Positions 1-8,145 of a DNA stretch of 64,000 bases are shown here, in pieces. The stretch is taken from NCBI RefSeq assembly GCF_030503875.2, contig NZ_CP129968.2, forward strand, positions 3,436,001-3,500,000. Direction: 5' to 3'. The first letter of the stretch is position 1. Each line of letters begins with the position of its first letter. Below the pieces are notes generated by a model. The model saw only the letters and a list, made by a program, of their open reading frames with translations, was not told the DNA's origin and did no database searches. Made by a program: the position numbers and the translations under genes. The DNA is from Marivirga arenosa. GTDB taxonomy: Bacteria > Bacteroidota > Bacteroidia > Cytophagales > Cyclobacteriaceae.

Positions 1-1090
1 ATAATGGACCTTTCAATTCATCAAAGTCTGCAGAAAACATTTTAGCTTGATTTCTAAGATAATCTTCAAATTTCTCAGCTTCTTCTTTAGAATAGTAATC
101 TGAAAAACGATTTTCAAACAACCAGTCATATGCGATGAAGTTATTAGGCCATAGCTTATAATTTTTATGAATTCGTTCATCAATCAAATCCGCTAATGCC
201 TGCATTTGATCATTTTTATTCTTGATCTCTCTTATTTCTTGAAGTTTCTCATCCACTATTTTACCAATGGAAATATGAACTCTTCCTTTAACACCAGTTA
301 TACCTGCAATCATGCTTTGTAAATCATCCTCAGGAGTTTTTTCTATGGGTTGTCCTGCCAATTTGGAAGCAATTTCTCTTGCCTTTAAAACATCACAAGG
401 ATCATATTCATAAGAAATAGCCATTGGGGCAATTCTTAATGGAGCATAATTTTCATAAAAATCTTTCCCTCCACTTAAACCTATCATTTTCAATAAGCCC
501 TGTTGAGTTTGATCATCTCCATCTTTTGTTCTACCCTCTCTTTGAGCAATCCAAATCGAGGTTTTTGCCTCTAAAATAGTATAGCGAATGTAGGAAGATA
601 AAGTCTGTGAATAGGAATACATCTCCCTTGGAGCTACATTTCTATTCACAATAAAGTTTTTATTAAGTTTAGCTAAATCGGTCACCCATTGATTCACTAG
701 TAAATTATTTCCAATGGCAACCTCTGTCGTATCTATGCCTAATTCAAATAGTAATACATTCAGAATGGTCGAGTCCAATACAATATCTCTGTGATTAGAT
801 ATAAACAGGTAGGCATTTTCAGGGTTTATTCTATCGAATCCATCATTAGTAATTCCTTCTGAACTACTATCTAATACTCTTCTAGCAGTAGGATACATCA
901 TTACCTTCTGGAAATCTTTAACTGAACTCACCTCAGATAAAGACTTTTTTAATTCATCAATTGATTTTTCAGGAAATAATCTATTGGTAACCTGATCAAA
1001 AAAAGGATGCTGAATGAAACGCTTAACCGCTTCATTAACTTCAGAATCTTTATAAGGTCTAATCGAATCAAATACTTCCAAATACTCCAT
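1..1090 (-). CDS. Glycerol-3-phosphate/1-acylglycerol-type acyltransferase, 3' end cut by window
   Basis: The open frame runs from the ATG at 1090 to the window edge without a stop, giving at least 363 residues, so the C-terminus is missing. The acyltransferase block is NHRDIVLDS (His100 to Asp106). A second block, REGRTKDGDD, corresponds to the glycerol-phosphate-binding EGxR region. No N-terminal membrane segment is visible, which resembles PlsB/DHAPAT-like acyltransferases of Bacteroidota rather than the membrane-anchored PlsC encoded at 38235-38957. By family it would transfer an acyl chain to a glycerophosphate backbone in phospholipid synthesis. The His-Asp spacing is one residue longer than the classical HX4D. 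The general acyltransferase call is firm; the exact substrate is not. Confidence 0.8.
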   Translation of the reverse strand, partial: MEYLEVFDSIRPYKDSEVNEAVKRFIQHPFFDQVTNRLFPEKSIDELKKSLSEVSSVKDFQKVMMYPTARRVLDSSSEGITNDGFDRINPENAYLFISNHRDIVLDSTILNVLLFELGIDTTEVAIGNNLLVNQWVTDLAKLNKNFIVNRNVAPREMYSYSQTLSSYIRYTILEAKTSIWIAQREGRTKDGDDQTQQGLLKMIGLSGGKDFYENYAPLRIAPMAISYEYDPCDVLKAREIASKLAGQPIEKTPEDDLQSMIAGITGVKGRVHISIGKIVDEKLQEIREIKNKNDQMQALADLIDERIHKNYKLWPNNFIAYDWLFENRFSDYYSKEEAEKFEDYLRNQAKMFSADFDELKGPL

Positions 1091-1240
1091 AAATCAAAAA
1101 ATAGAAACACGAAATAAATGATTTTTACGTTAAAATCCCGAAAATAGATAGGAAATTCCCTATTGACACTCAAATTATCACTCTGGGAAAACTTCATATT
1201 CATTTAACAAGCACTTAATAATAAGTCGGTTACAAAATTG

Positions 1241-1248
1241 TAGCTTTG
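1241..1248 (+). promoter_or_regulatory. Possible -7 box TAGCTTTG upstream of the 75-residue ORF
   Basis: TAGCTTTG matches the Bacteroidota sigma-A -7 consensus TAnnTTTG and lies 22 bases before the ATG at 1271. No TTG -33 box is found at the right distance, so this is a weak call. The rest of the 1091-1270 gap is AT-rich with nothing recognisable. Confidence 0.3.
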
Positions 1249-1270
1249 TATAAATTCAAAAGTATCAACC

Positions 1271-1498
1271 ATGCATAAAGTCACTCCAAATTTTTACGCG
1301 GGTGTTAATTTCATCCAGATTTCTTGTTTACCTCAAGAGCAACAAGAACTTTTTAGCAATTGGATTCATAAAAGTTCTGTTATGGAAATGGAAATTAATA
1401 ATATCAAATTAAATGATTGTGTAGATTATCAGGAATATACGTATTGGTTTGATTTTCAAAATCAGAATCAAAATTCATACTTAGATTCCAGTATTTAA
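1271..1498 (+). CDS. Small protein of unknown function (75 aa)
   Basis: I do not recognise this protein. It is 75 residues, soluble-looking, with no signal peptide or membrane segment, and has an Asn/Gln-rich C-terminal third (QNQNQNS). It sits 34 bases upstream of another small unknown gene on the same strand, with a TAGCTTTG promoter-like box in front. Position, strand and an ATG start suggest it opens the small operon ending with map. Its coding status rests on context and codon use similar to its neighbours, so it is less certain than the genes that follow. Confidence 0.5.
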   Translation: MHKVTPNFYAGVNFIQISCLPQEQQELFSNWIHKSSVMEMEINNIKLNDCVDYQEYTYWFDFQNQNQNSYLDSSI

Positions 1499-1532
1499 TA
1501 TATCTTATTAGATTTGTGGTAAACCTACATCT

Positions 1533-1835
1533 ATGGATTACCAAAAAGAATTAGTTGTTGTTTCACAAAAATTAATTCCTGATTTTGAATTTAATCAGCA
1601 GACCATCTCTGATAAAAATGGCTTTGTTAAGTCGATTAGTCCTTACCTTTCTCACCTATTAGATAATGACTTTCAGAAATTAGTACAGATAATGTACCGT
1701 ATAGATGTGTCAGAAAAAGAATTTGCCTTAACTTTGCAAGCTGGAAATGAGAATATAGCTGAAAAGCTGGCGGAATTGATTTATAACCGCCTTTGCTTAA
1801 AAGCTAAAATAAGAGCAAAATACAAAGCAAAGTAA
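1533..1835 (+). CDS. Conserved-looking hypothetical protein (100 aa)
   Basis: This 100-residue, probably cytosolic protein is predicted mostly helical and ends in a strongly basic tail (KAKIRAKYKAK), which may contact nucleic acid or phospholipid; that is inference from charge only. It has no recognisable domain. It lies 3 bases upstream of the HAD hydrolase gene, so the two are surely co-transcribed. Nothing in the sequence points to an enzymatic role. Confidence 0.7.
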   Translation: MDYQKELVVVSQKLIPDFEFNQQTISDKNGFVKSISPYLSHLLDNDFQKLVQIMYRIDVSEKEFALTLQAGNENIAEKLAELIYNRLCLKAKIRAKYKAK

Positions 1836-1838
1836 TTT

Positions 1839-2240
1839 ATGCTAAAAATAGCAGTTGATTTTGATGGCACTATAGTTGAAGATCGATACCCAAATATTGG
1901 CAAACCTCAATTATTTGCTTTTGAAACTTTAAAAGCCCTTCAATCTCAGCAACACTTGTTAATATTATGGACGGTACGCGAGGGCAGAGCTTTAAAGGAA
2001 GCTATTGAATTTTGTAAAAAGCATGGTGTTGAGTTTTATGCAGTAAATAAAAACTTTCCAGAAGAAGAATTAGAAGAAGGGCAAAGTAGGAAATTAAATG
2101 TTGACTACTTTATAGACGATAGAAATATAGGTGGCTTTTTAGGTTGGAGTAAAACATGGGAACTATTAGGTAATTCACCTGTTGATTACTCATTACCAAA
2201 AAGATCATTTTGGGATAAATTAAAAGACTTGTTTAGATGA
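1839..2240 (+). CDS. BT0820-like HAD-superfamily hydrolase
   Basis: The N-terminal DFDGT motif supplies the nucleophile Asp7 and the general acid Asp9 of the HAD fold. Thr45 (WTVREG) is motif II, Lys85 motif III, and DDRN at 93-96 the Mg2+-binding motif IV. At 133 residues it is a capless small HAD, close in layout to the Bacteroides BT0820 family, whose members are phosphatases of uncertain physiological substrate. Its stop overlaps the map start by 4 bases (ATGA), indicating translational coupling. A phosphatase activity is well supported by motifs; the substrate cannot be read from sequence. Confidence 0.88.
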   Translation: MLKIAVDFDGTIVEDRYPNIGKPQLFAFETLKALQSQQHLLILWTVREGRALKEAIEFCKKHGVEFYAVNKNFPEEELEEGQSRKLNVDYFIDDRNIGGFLGWSKTWELLGNSPVDYSLPKRSFWDKLKDLFR

Positions 2241-3028
2241 TTCACTTGAAGACAAAAGAAGAAATAGAATTAATTCGTAAAAGTGCATTGCTAGTTTCTA
2301 AAACACTCGGCTTAATGGCCGAATTACTTGAACCAGGAATCACTACTTTAGAATTAGATAAAAAAGCTGAAGAATTTATCCGAGATAATGGTGGTGAACC
2401 AGGTTTCTTAGGTCTTTATGATTTTCCTAACACCCTATGCATGAGCCCGAACGAACAAGTTGTTCATGGCTTCCCAAACAAAACGCCATTAAAAGAAGGT
2501 GATATTATTTCTATTGATTGTGGAGTTAAAATGAATGGTTTTTATGGAGATCATGCCTATACATTTGCTGTAGGGGAAGTAAAACCTGAAATTGAGCAAT
2601 TATTAAAAGTCACTAAAGAATCATTGTATTTAGGTATTGAAGAATGTAAAGCGGGCAATAGAATAGGTGATATTGGATTTGCCATTCAACATCATGCTGA
2701 AAAACATGGCTATGGCGTAGTGCGTGAATTAGTAGGTCATGGATTAGGTAGAAAGATGCATGAATCTCCTGAAGTACCTAATTATGGTAAAAGAGGTAGA
2801 GGTGCCAAGCTGAAAGACGGCTTAGTCTTAGCAATTGAACCCATGATCAACTTAGGTGGTAGAAGTATTAAGCAATTAGCTGATGGATGGTCAATCGTTA
2901 CTGCTGATGGAAGATATTCTGCTCATTTTGAACATGATGTTGCAATAGTAGATGGAAAGCCCGACATTTTATCAACATTTGATTTTGTTGAAGAAGCATT
3001 AAAGAAAAAAGGGTTAGCTATTTACTAA
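2237..3028 (+). CDS. map: Type I methionine aminopeptidase
   Basis: This enzyme removes the initiator methionine from nascent proteins in the cytosol. All dinuclear metal ligands are present: Asp94 (SIDCG), Asp105 (GDHAY), His168 (GHGLG), Glu201 (AIEPM) and Glu232 (FEHD), with the substrate-binding His78 (VVHGF). The length of 263 residues fits type I enzymes without an N-terminal zinc extension. The gene overlaps the upstream HAD hydrolase by 4 bases and is followed 15 bases later by a convergent gene, so it closes the small operon beginning near 1271 or 1533. Confidence 0.97.
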   Translation: MIHLKTKEEIELIRKSALLVSKTLGLMAELLEPGITTLELDKKAEEFIRDNGGEPGFLGLYDFPNTLCMSPNEQVVHGFPNKTPLKEGDIISIDCGVKMNGFYGDHAYTFAVGEVKPEIEQLLKVTKESLYLGIEECKAGNRIGDIGFAIQHHAEKHGYGVVRELVGHGLGRKMHESPEVPNYGKRGRGAKLKDGLVLAIEPMINLGGRSIKQLADGWSIVTADGRYSAHFEHDVAIVDGKPDILSTFDFVEEALKKKGLAIY

Positions 3029-3043
3029 CCCATATTAATAATA

Positions 3044-3439
3044 TTAAACCTTTTCCCATAAGCCAGTGGGAACAATTTCTAATACATGGCCAATTGGGTC
3101 CTCAAAATAGGCAGAGAATTTCCCATTAGGCCATTTATGCTCGTAGGTTACCTCAATTCCTTTTTGCTTTAGTTCTTCTTTGGCTGATTCATAATTCTTA
3201 GCAGGAACCTCAAATGCTATATGTTGCTTTCCTCTTGCAAAATGAGGAGGTGGAACATCTTGATGTTCACTAAAATCTGGATTAAAACATAATAATACAG
3301 AGGTACCTGATCTAAAAAAAATAAGCTTTTCTGGAACGTAAGTCATGATAGGTAATCCTAACTTACCATTATAAAATTCTTTAGCTTTTTCTAAGTCTTT
3401 AATGTAAAGACATACTTCTTTAATTTGATTGATCTGCAT
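3044..3439 (-). CDS. VOC-family (glyoxalase/dioxygenase fold) protein
   Basis: The 131-residue sequence is a single vicinal-oxygen-chelate unit made of two beta-alpha-beta-beta-beta modules: a first module starting IKEVCLYIKDLEKAKEFY and a second starting HIAFEVPAKNY and ending FEDPIGHVLEIVP. The DPxGH.LE pattern near the C-terminus is typical of metal-binding VOC proteins, with the terminal Glu as a likely ligand. Members include glyoxalase I, fosfomycin-resistance enzymes and dioxygenases, and the sequence alone does not choose among them. It is transcribed separately from the membrane protein upstream, with a 36-base gap. Confidence 0.85.
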   Translation of the reverse strand: MQINQIKEVCLYIKDLEKAKEFYNGKLGLPIMTYVPEKLIFFRSGTSVLLCFNPDFSEHQDVPPPHFARGKQHIAFEVPAKNYESAKEELKQKGIEVTYEHKWPNGKFSAYFEDPIGHVLEIVPTGLWEKV

Positions 3440-3475
3440 ATCATCAAATTAGCAAAAAGCCTAGAATTATAAAAC

Positions 3476-4525
3476 TTAATGTTTTTTCTTGAAGACTTTA
3501 GCAATCCAACGTGGCAAAACAATTGCTCCTAAGAAAAGATACGGATAGTAAGTCATTAATCTCCAGAAAATATTCGTGATAAATGTAACTGAGCCTAAAT
3601 CTTCTTTAAAAAATTGTGTAAAAATGAATTCCGCAGTCCCGCTACTTCCTGGTGTTGGAGATACTAACATGGTAATCCATATCACTACGTGACGAGCAAA
3701 TATTACAATATGATCGAAAAAGCTCTGATCAGTAAAGGCTTCTATCACACAATTAAGCATAGCATAACGAGCAGACCAGATAAATAAAGTAGATAACGAG
3801 ATCTTTAGCCAATACGTAAAGCTTCTTCCTCTCAATTCTTTAGAAGCCATCATAATTTCAGAACCTTGCTCATAGGCTCCCTGTCTCCACCTTCTTAAGA
3901 AACCTATAGAGGTAATTTTTAATAAAATCCATCTGAACCACCGTGGATTTACTAATACTGCAAAAGCCATCACAAAGGTGTAAACCGCAATTAATGAATA
4001 ACTTATAATAAAAAGTGCTGGTAAGCTTCTTCCCAACTGACTTTCTACCATTGTATTTTGAGGAAAAATATAGCCCGATGCAATTAAATAAACGATTGGA
4101 GCCATCACTACAAAGTAAAGGTTGTCAAAAATGGCCGTAATCATGGTATAAGCCAAGGCTTTACCTAATTTCAAGCCTTCTTTCATGAGTATAAAAACAG
4201 CCACTGCTGTACCTCCAACTACTGAAGGTGTAACCGCTGAAGCAAATTCCCATAATATAATCACATAAATACTACTCTTCCATGACAGCCTTTCACCAGT
4301 TATCATTCTGATTCTGTAGACGTAACCAAGATCACGAGCAAATAAAACAAAAAAGGCTAAAGCAACAGGAAATATCTCAGCCTCAAATATTTTTGTTAGG
4401 TTTTCAACCGTTACAGAATCGTCTTGATAAAAAAGAAATGCGACTATAGAAACACCTAATAAAACGGGAATCCAAACCTTATTAGGATTTAAGGTTTTAA
4501 ATACTTTCTCTTTCTCTAATTTCAT
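3476..4525 (-). CDS. YbhN/UPF0104-type integral membrane protein (flippase-like LPG synthase TM domain)
   Basis: This 349-residue polytopic protein has about eight hydrophobic segments and the family landmarks LWEFASAVTPSVVGG (about 91-105) and MLVSPTPGSSGTAE (about 289-302), with their Pro/Gly-Ser turns. These are typical of the transmembrane half of lysylphosphatidylglycerol synthases and of stand-alone YbhN proteins. The cytosolic tRNA-dependent synthase domain is absent, so an aminoacyl-lipid synthase role is unlikely; a lipid-flipping role is an inference from the family. The start overlaps the stop of scpA by 4 bases, so translation is coupled to scpA. Confidence 0.85.
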   Translation of the reverse strand: MKLEKEKVFKTLNPNKVWIPVLLGVSIVAFLFYQDDSVTVENLTKIFEAEIFPVALAFFVLFARDLGYVYRIRMITGERLSWKSSIYVIILWEFASAVTPSVVGGTAVAVFILMKEGLKLGKALAYTMITAIFDNLYFVVMAPIVYLIASGYIFPQNTMVESQLGRSLPALFIISYSLIAVYTFVMAFAVLVNPRWFRWILLKITSIGFLRRWRQGAYEQGSEIMMASKELRGRSFTYWLKISLSTLFIWSARYAMLNCVIEAFTDQSFFDHIVIFARHVVIWITMLVSPTPGSSGTAEFIFTQFFKEDLGSVTFITNIFWRLMTYYPYLFLGAIVLPRWIAKVFKKKH

Positions 4526-5268
4526 TCAGCGACTTTTTCAATTTTCTCAAGCCAAAAATTATTGAATCCCTCCCCTACTGTGATGGTAATAAGTGAACTT
4601 TGTAATAATTCTAGAATAGCTAAAAAATTAAATATTACTGCGATTTTTTCTGGCTTCTCCTCAATAAAACTTGTAAAGGCCATCCGTCCATCTAATTCTA
4701 ATCTACCAAGGATATGAGTTTTCTGTCCTTCAATAGTATAAGGATATTGGACCACTTTATGCGAAGGTTTATTTTTCTCCAACTCATAGCGAGCCATTAC
4801 ATCCCTAAAAACACGTAACAATTTATACAGGTCTACATTCTGAAGTTCAGCTTCTACATTTATAGTTTCAGATAATGATCGAACCTCTTTCTTAACATTA
4901 CCTCTTTTTTCTTTTTCCTGCATTTTGCCTTCCATTTCGGAAAGTTCCTGCAAAACAGATTTATATTTTTTGTACTCTAATAAATGTCGAACAAGTTCCT
5001 CTCGAGGGTCTATCTCATTTCCTTCTTCATCCATTTGAGGTCTGGGAAGCAGCATTTTAGCTTTTATTCTCATCAAAGTAGAGGCCACAAGGATAAATTC
5101 ACTTGCCACTTCGATATTCATCTGCTCTAAATGCTTCAAATAATCAAGGAAATCATTCGTGATTTTAGAAATAGGAATATCATAAATATCCAACTCATCC
5201 CTTTCAATGAAGAAAAGAAGCAAATCGAATGGCCCCTCAAAAAGTGGTAATTTTATTTCAAAGCTCAA
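4522..5268 (-). CDS. scpA: Segregation and condensation protein A (kleisin)
   Basis: ScpA is the kleisin that bridges SMC heads, together with ScpB, in chromosome condensation. The N-terminal signature FEGPFDLLLFFIERDELDIY is intact, and the helical C-terminal winged-helix region follows an acidic, Lys-rich linker. The length (248 aa) is usual. The only start compatible with the family N-terminus (SFEIKLPLFEGP) is TTG at 5268, because no ATG occurs in frame before the upstream stop. A TATCTTTG box at 5300-5307 on this strand could be its -7 element. It is coupled to the downstream YbhN-like gene by a 4-base overlap. Confidence 0.95.
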   Translation of the reverse strand: MSFEIKLPLFEGPFDLLLFFIERDELDIYDIPISKITNDFLDYLKHLEQMNIEVASEFILVASTLMRIKAKMLLPRPQMDEEGNEIDPREELVRHLLEYKKYKSVLQELSEMEGKMQEKEKRGNVKKEVRSLSETINVEAELQNVDLYKLLRVFRDVMARYELEKNKPSHKVVQYPYTIEGQKTHILGRLELDGRMAFTSFIEEKPEKIAVIFNFLAILELLQSSLITITVGEGFNNFWLEKIEKVAE

Positions 5269-5299
5269 TGTAGATGAATATTTAGTCGTTCTAGATTTT

Positions 5300-5307
5300 C
5301 AAAGATA
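5300..5307 (-). promoter_or_regulatory. Candidate -7 box TATCTTTG for scpA
   Basis: The minus strand carries TATCTTTG, a full match to TAnnTTTG, 31 bases ahead of the TTG start at 5268. No TTG -33 partner is seen at a standard distance. The remainder of the 5269-5447 divergent region holds no box I can assign to dxs. Confidence 0.35.
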
Positions 5308-5447
5308 ATTGAATTTGAAAATATTGTAGGTTTATAAAAGGATTTTATCAAATAATTAGCTTTTTTAACGCAAAAAATTCGGTAATTTGTAAGTTGAAAA
5401 ACATTTACGAGTAGTTTTTGTTTTTTGCATTAAACATTTGAAAACTT

Positions 5448-7373
5448 ATGCTTATTCAACCCGGAGAACTTTTATCTAAAATAGATAGCCCTGCTCAACT
5501 TAGGGAGTTAAATCAATCACAATTAGTACAGCTAAGCCAAGAATTAAGACAATTCATTATTGATAACGTATCAATTTATGGGGGTCATTTTGGCGCTAGT
5601 CTTGGTGTTGTAGAATTAACTACTGCACTTCATTATGTATTTAATACTCCAGAAGATCAAATTATTTGGGACGTAGGACATCAAGCTTACGGTCATAAAA
5701 TCTTAACTGGTAGAAAAGAAAAATTTCATACCAATAGAGTGTACAAGGGAATTTCGGGTTTCCCTAAAAGAAAGGAAAGTGAGTACGATGCTTTTGGTGT
5801 AGGACATTCTTCTACTTCTATTTCTGCTGCTTTAGGTATGGCTTTAGCCTCTAATTTAAAAGGAGATTTACAAAAGCAACACATTGCTGTTATCGGTGAT
5901 GGCGCTATGACAGGCGGGATGGCATTTGAAGGAATGAACCACGCAGGTGCTTCTGATGCTAATATGATTATTATTTTAAATGATAATTGTATGTCAATTG
6001 ATCCTAATGTTGGAGCTTTAAAAGAATATTTGACTGACATCACAACCTCTCACACTTATAATAAAATGCGTGATGATGTATGGAAGTTATTAGGAAAAGT
6101 ATCTGGTTTTGGGAAAAGTGCACAGGAGGTAGTTGGCAAATTAGAAAACAGCATTAAATCATTCCTTTTAAAGCAAAGCAATTTATTCGAATCGTTAAAC
6201 TTAAGATATTTTGGTCCAGTTGATGGGCATGATGTAAATCATTTAGTTCACGTTTTAAGAGACTTAAAAGATATTCCTGGACCTAAAGTATTACACTGTG
6301 TAACTACTAAAGGTAAAGGATTTGGCCCTGCTGAAAAAGATCAAACTAAATGGCATGCTCCAGGTAAGTTTGATAAAATAACTGGTGAAATACAAAAGAA
6401 ACCTGTAACAAAACCTTCAGCGCCAAAATATCAAGAAGTATTCGGACATACTATTGTTGAATTAGCAGAGCAAAATGAAAAAATTGTGGGGGTTACACCA
6501 GCAATGCCTTCAGGTTCTTCATTAAATATTATGATGAAGGCCATGCCTGACAGAGCATTTGATGTTGGGATTGCGGAACAACATGCCGTTACCTTTTCTG
6601 CAGGTTTAGCAGCACAAGGATTGGTTCCATTCTGTAACATTTACAGTACTTTCATGCAACGTGGTTATGATCAGGTTATTCATGATGTTTGTATACAAGA
6701 TCTTCCAGTCAATTTCTTTTTAGATAGAGCTGGATTTGCGGGAGCTGACGGTCCAACACACCATGGTAATTACGATATTGCCTACATGCGTTGTATTCCA
6801 AATATGATTGTTGCTTCACCAATGAATGAGGCAGAATTAAGAAATATGATGTATACCTCTCAACTTCCAAGAGAAGGGAAAGCATTTACTATTCGTTACC
6901 CAAGAGGTAAAGGAGTTATGCCAGAATGGAAAACTCCAATGGAAGAAATGGAGATTGGTACTGGAAGACAAGTAAGAGATGGAAAAGACATTGCTATTTT
7001 AAGTATAGGTCATATTGGAAATTATGCTTTAGAGGCTGCTGACAAACTAGCTGAAGAAGGTGTTGAAGCAGGTGTTTTCGATATGAGATTTGTTAAACCT
7101 TTAGATGAAAAACTTCTCCATGAGGTATTTTCCCAATATAAAAAGGTAATTACCGTAGAAGATGGGTGCCTTATGGGAGGATTTGGTAGTGCAATACTTG
7201 AATTTATGGCAGAAAATGATTATTCTTCACAAGTGAAACGTTTGGGTATTCCGGATAGAATAGTTGAGCATGGTGAGCAAGCTGAACTACATGCAGAATG
7301 TAACTTCGATCCGGAAGGCATTTTTACCACAGCGCTTCAAATGGTTGAACAATCTGTACATGCTAAACTATGA
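5448..7373 (+). CDS. dxs: 1-deoxy-D-xylulose-5-phosphate synthase
   Basis: This ThDP enzyme condenses pyruvate and glyceraldehyde-3-phosphate, the first and usually flux-controlling step of the MEP isoprenoid pathway. The 641 residues show the family order: an N-terminal domain with VGHQAYGHKILTGR, the ThDP/Mg2+ motif GDGAMTGG (about 150-157) with a downstream Asn-Asp-Asn, the central pyrimidine domain with catalytic Glu377 (GIAEQHAV), and the C-terminal transketolase domain. It overlaps the following hydrolase gene by 4 bases. With ispH at 15227-16072 it supplies precursors to the carotenoid genes in this window and to quinones and undecaprenyl phosphate. Confidence 0.97.
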   Translation: MLIQPGELLSKIDSPAQLRELNQSQLVQLSQELRQFIIDNVSIYGGHFGASLGVVELTTALHYVFNTPEDQIIWDVGHQAYGHKILTGRKEKFHTNRVYKGISGFPKRKESEYDAFGVGHSSTSISAALGMALASNLKGDLQKQHIAVIGDGAMTGGMAFEGMNHAGASDANMIIILNDNCMSIDPNVGALKEYLTDITTSHTYNKMRDDVWKLLGKVSGFGKSAQEVVGKLENSIKSFLLKQSNLFESLNLRYFGPVDGHDVNHLVHVLRDLKDIPGPKVLHCVTTKGKGFGPAEKDQTKWHAPGKFDKITGEIQKKPVTKPSAPKYQEVFGHTIVELAEQNEKIVGVTPAMPSGSSLNIMMKAMPDRAFDVGIAEQHAVTFSAGLAAQGLVPFCNIYSTFMQRGYDQVIHDVCIQDLPVNFFLDRAGFAGADGPTHHGNYDIAYMRCIPNMIVASPMNEAELRNMMYTSQLPREGKAFTIRYPRGKGVMPEWKTPMEEMEIGTGRQVRDGKDIAILSIGHIGNYALEAADKLAEEGVEAGVFDMRFVKPLDEKLLHEVFSQYKKVITVEDGCLMGGFGSAILEFMAENDYSSQVKRLGIPDRIVEHGEQAELHAECNFDPEGIFTTALQMVEQSVHAKL

Positions 7374-8143
7374 GCATTCACTTTGAAGTATCCGGAAAAG
7401 GTTATCCGGTAGTTTTTTTACACGGTTATGGCGAAACACATGCCATTTGGGATCACTATAGAGAGAGATTATCTTCAAAATATAAGGTAATCACTCCTGA
7501 TTTGCCTGGTTTCGGTAAAAGTGATAGCTTACCATATGAGCATAGTCTTGACATGGTAGCAAATTCCGTTTACGATTGTTTAAAAAGACAAAACGTTTCT
7601 GAATGTATCATCATGGGACATTCTTTAGGCGGTTATGTTACTTTAGAAATTGCTAAGAGATTTCCCAATATTGTTTCTCATATAGGATTAATACACTCTA
7701 CTGCACTTTCTGATACAGAGGAAAAAAAAGAAGGCAGAGTAAAATCTATTGAATTTATACAGAAATACGGTGTAGCTAAATTCATCGAGAGTTTCGTCCC
7801 AATGCTTTTTCATGAAAATCACAGGGAAAGACTTAAAGATACTATTCAAACCATAGTTGAAGAAGGTAGTAAAATACCAGAGAAAACTTTAACGGATTAC
7901 ATGTTATCGATGAGGGATCGTCCTGATAGCATTGAATTTATTAAGGAATTTGAAGGCTCTATTTTATTCATCTATGGTGAAGAAGATGCCAGTATTCCTG
8001 TTGCCTTAAGTAAATCTCAAATAAAATTCATGAAACATCCCTATCTGAAAAACTTACCTAAGACAGGTCATATGGGAATGTTCGAGCAAGAGGAAGAAGT
8101 ATATCAAGCTATCTCAAAGTTTATTGAAGTAACTCATAAATAA
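7370..8143 (+). CDS. Alpha/beta-fold hydrolase
   Basis: The nucleophile elbow GHSLGG places Ser85. The acid is probably Asp near 206 (GEEDASIP) and the base His near 233 (TGHMGMFE), completing the triad. An early HGYGETH segment forms the oxyanion region. At 257 residues it resembles the BioH/haloperoxidase-like esterase group, and there is no signal peptide. It is translationally coupled to dxs by an ATGA overlap, but no known isoprenoid step needs such an enzyme, so the link may be only operonic. The substrate is unknown. Confidence 0.88.
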   Translation: MSIHFEVSGKGYPVVFLHGYGETHAIWDHYRERLSSKYKVITPDLPGFGKSDSLPYEHSLDMVANSVYDCLKRQNVSECIIMGHSLGGYVTLEIAKRFPNIVSHIGLIHSTALSDTEEKKEGRVKSIEFIQKYGVAKFIESFVPMLFHENHRERLKDTIQTIVEEGSKIPEKTLTDYMLSMRDRPDSIEFIKEFEGSILFIYGEEDASIPVALSKSQIKFMKHPYLKNLPKTGHMGMFEQEEEVYQAISKFIEVTHK

Positions 8144-8145
8144 AA

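Noticed and set aside
949..1203. 84-residue open frame on the minus strand upstream of the acyltransferase
   Set aside because: It overlaps the acyltransferase 5' end in another frame, has low-complexity hydrophobic content and no start context.
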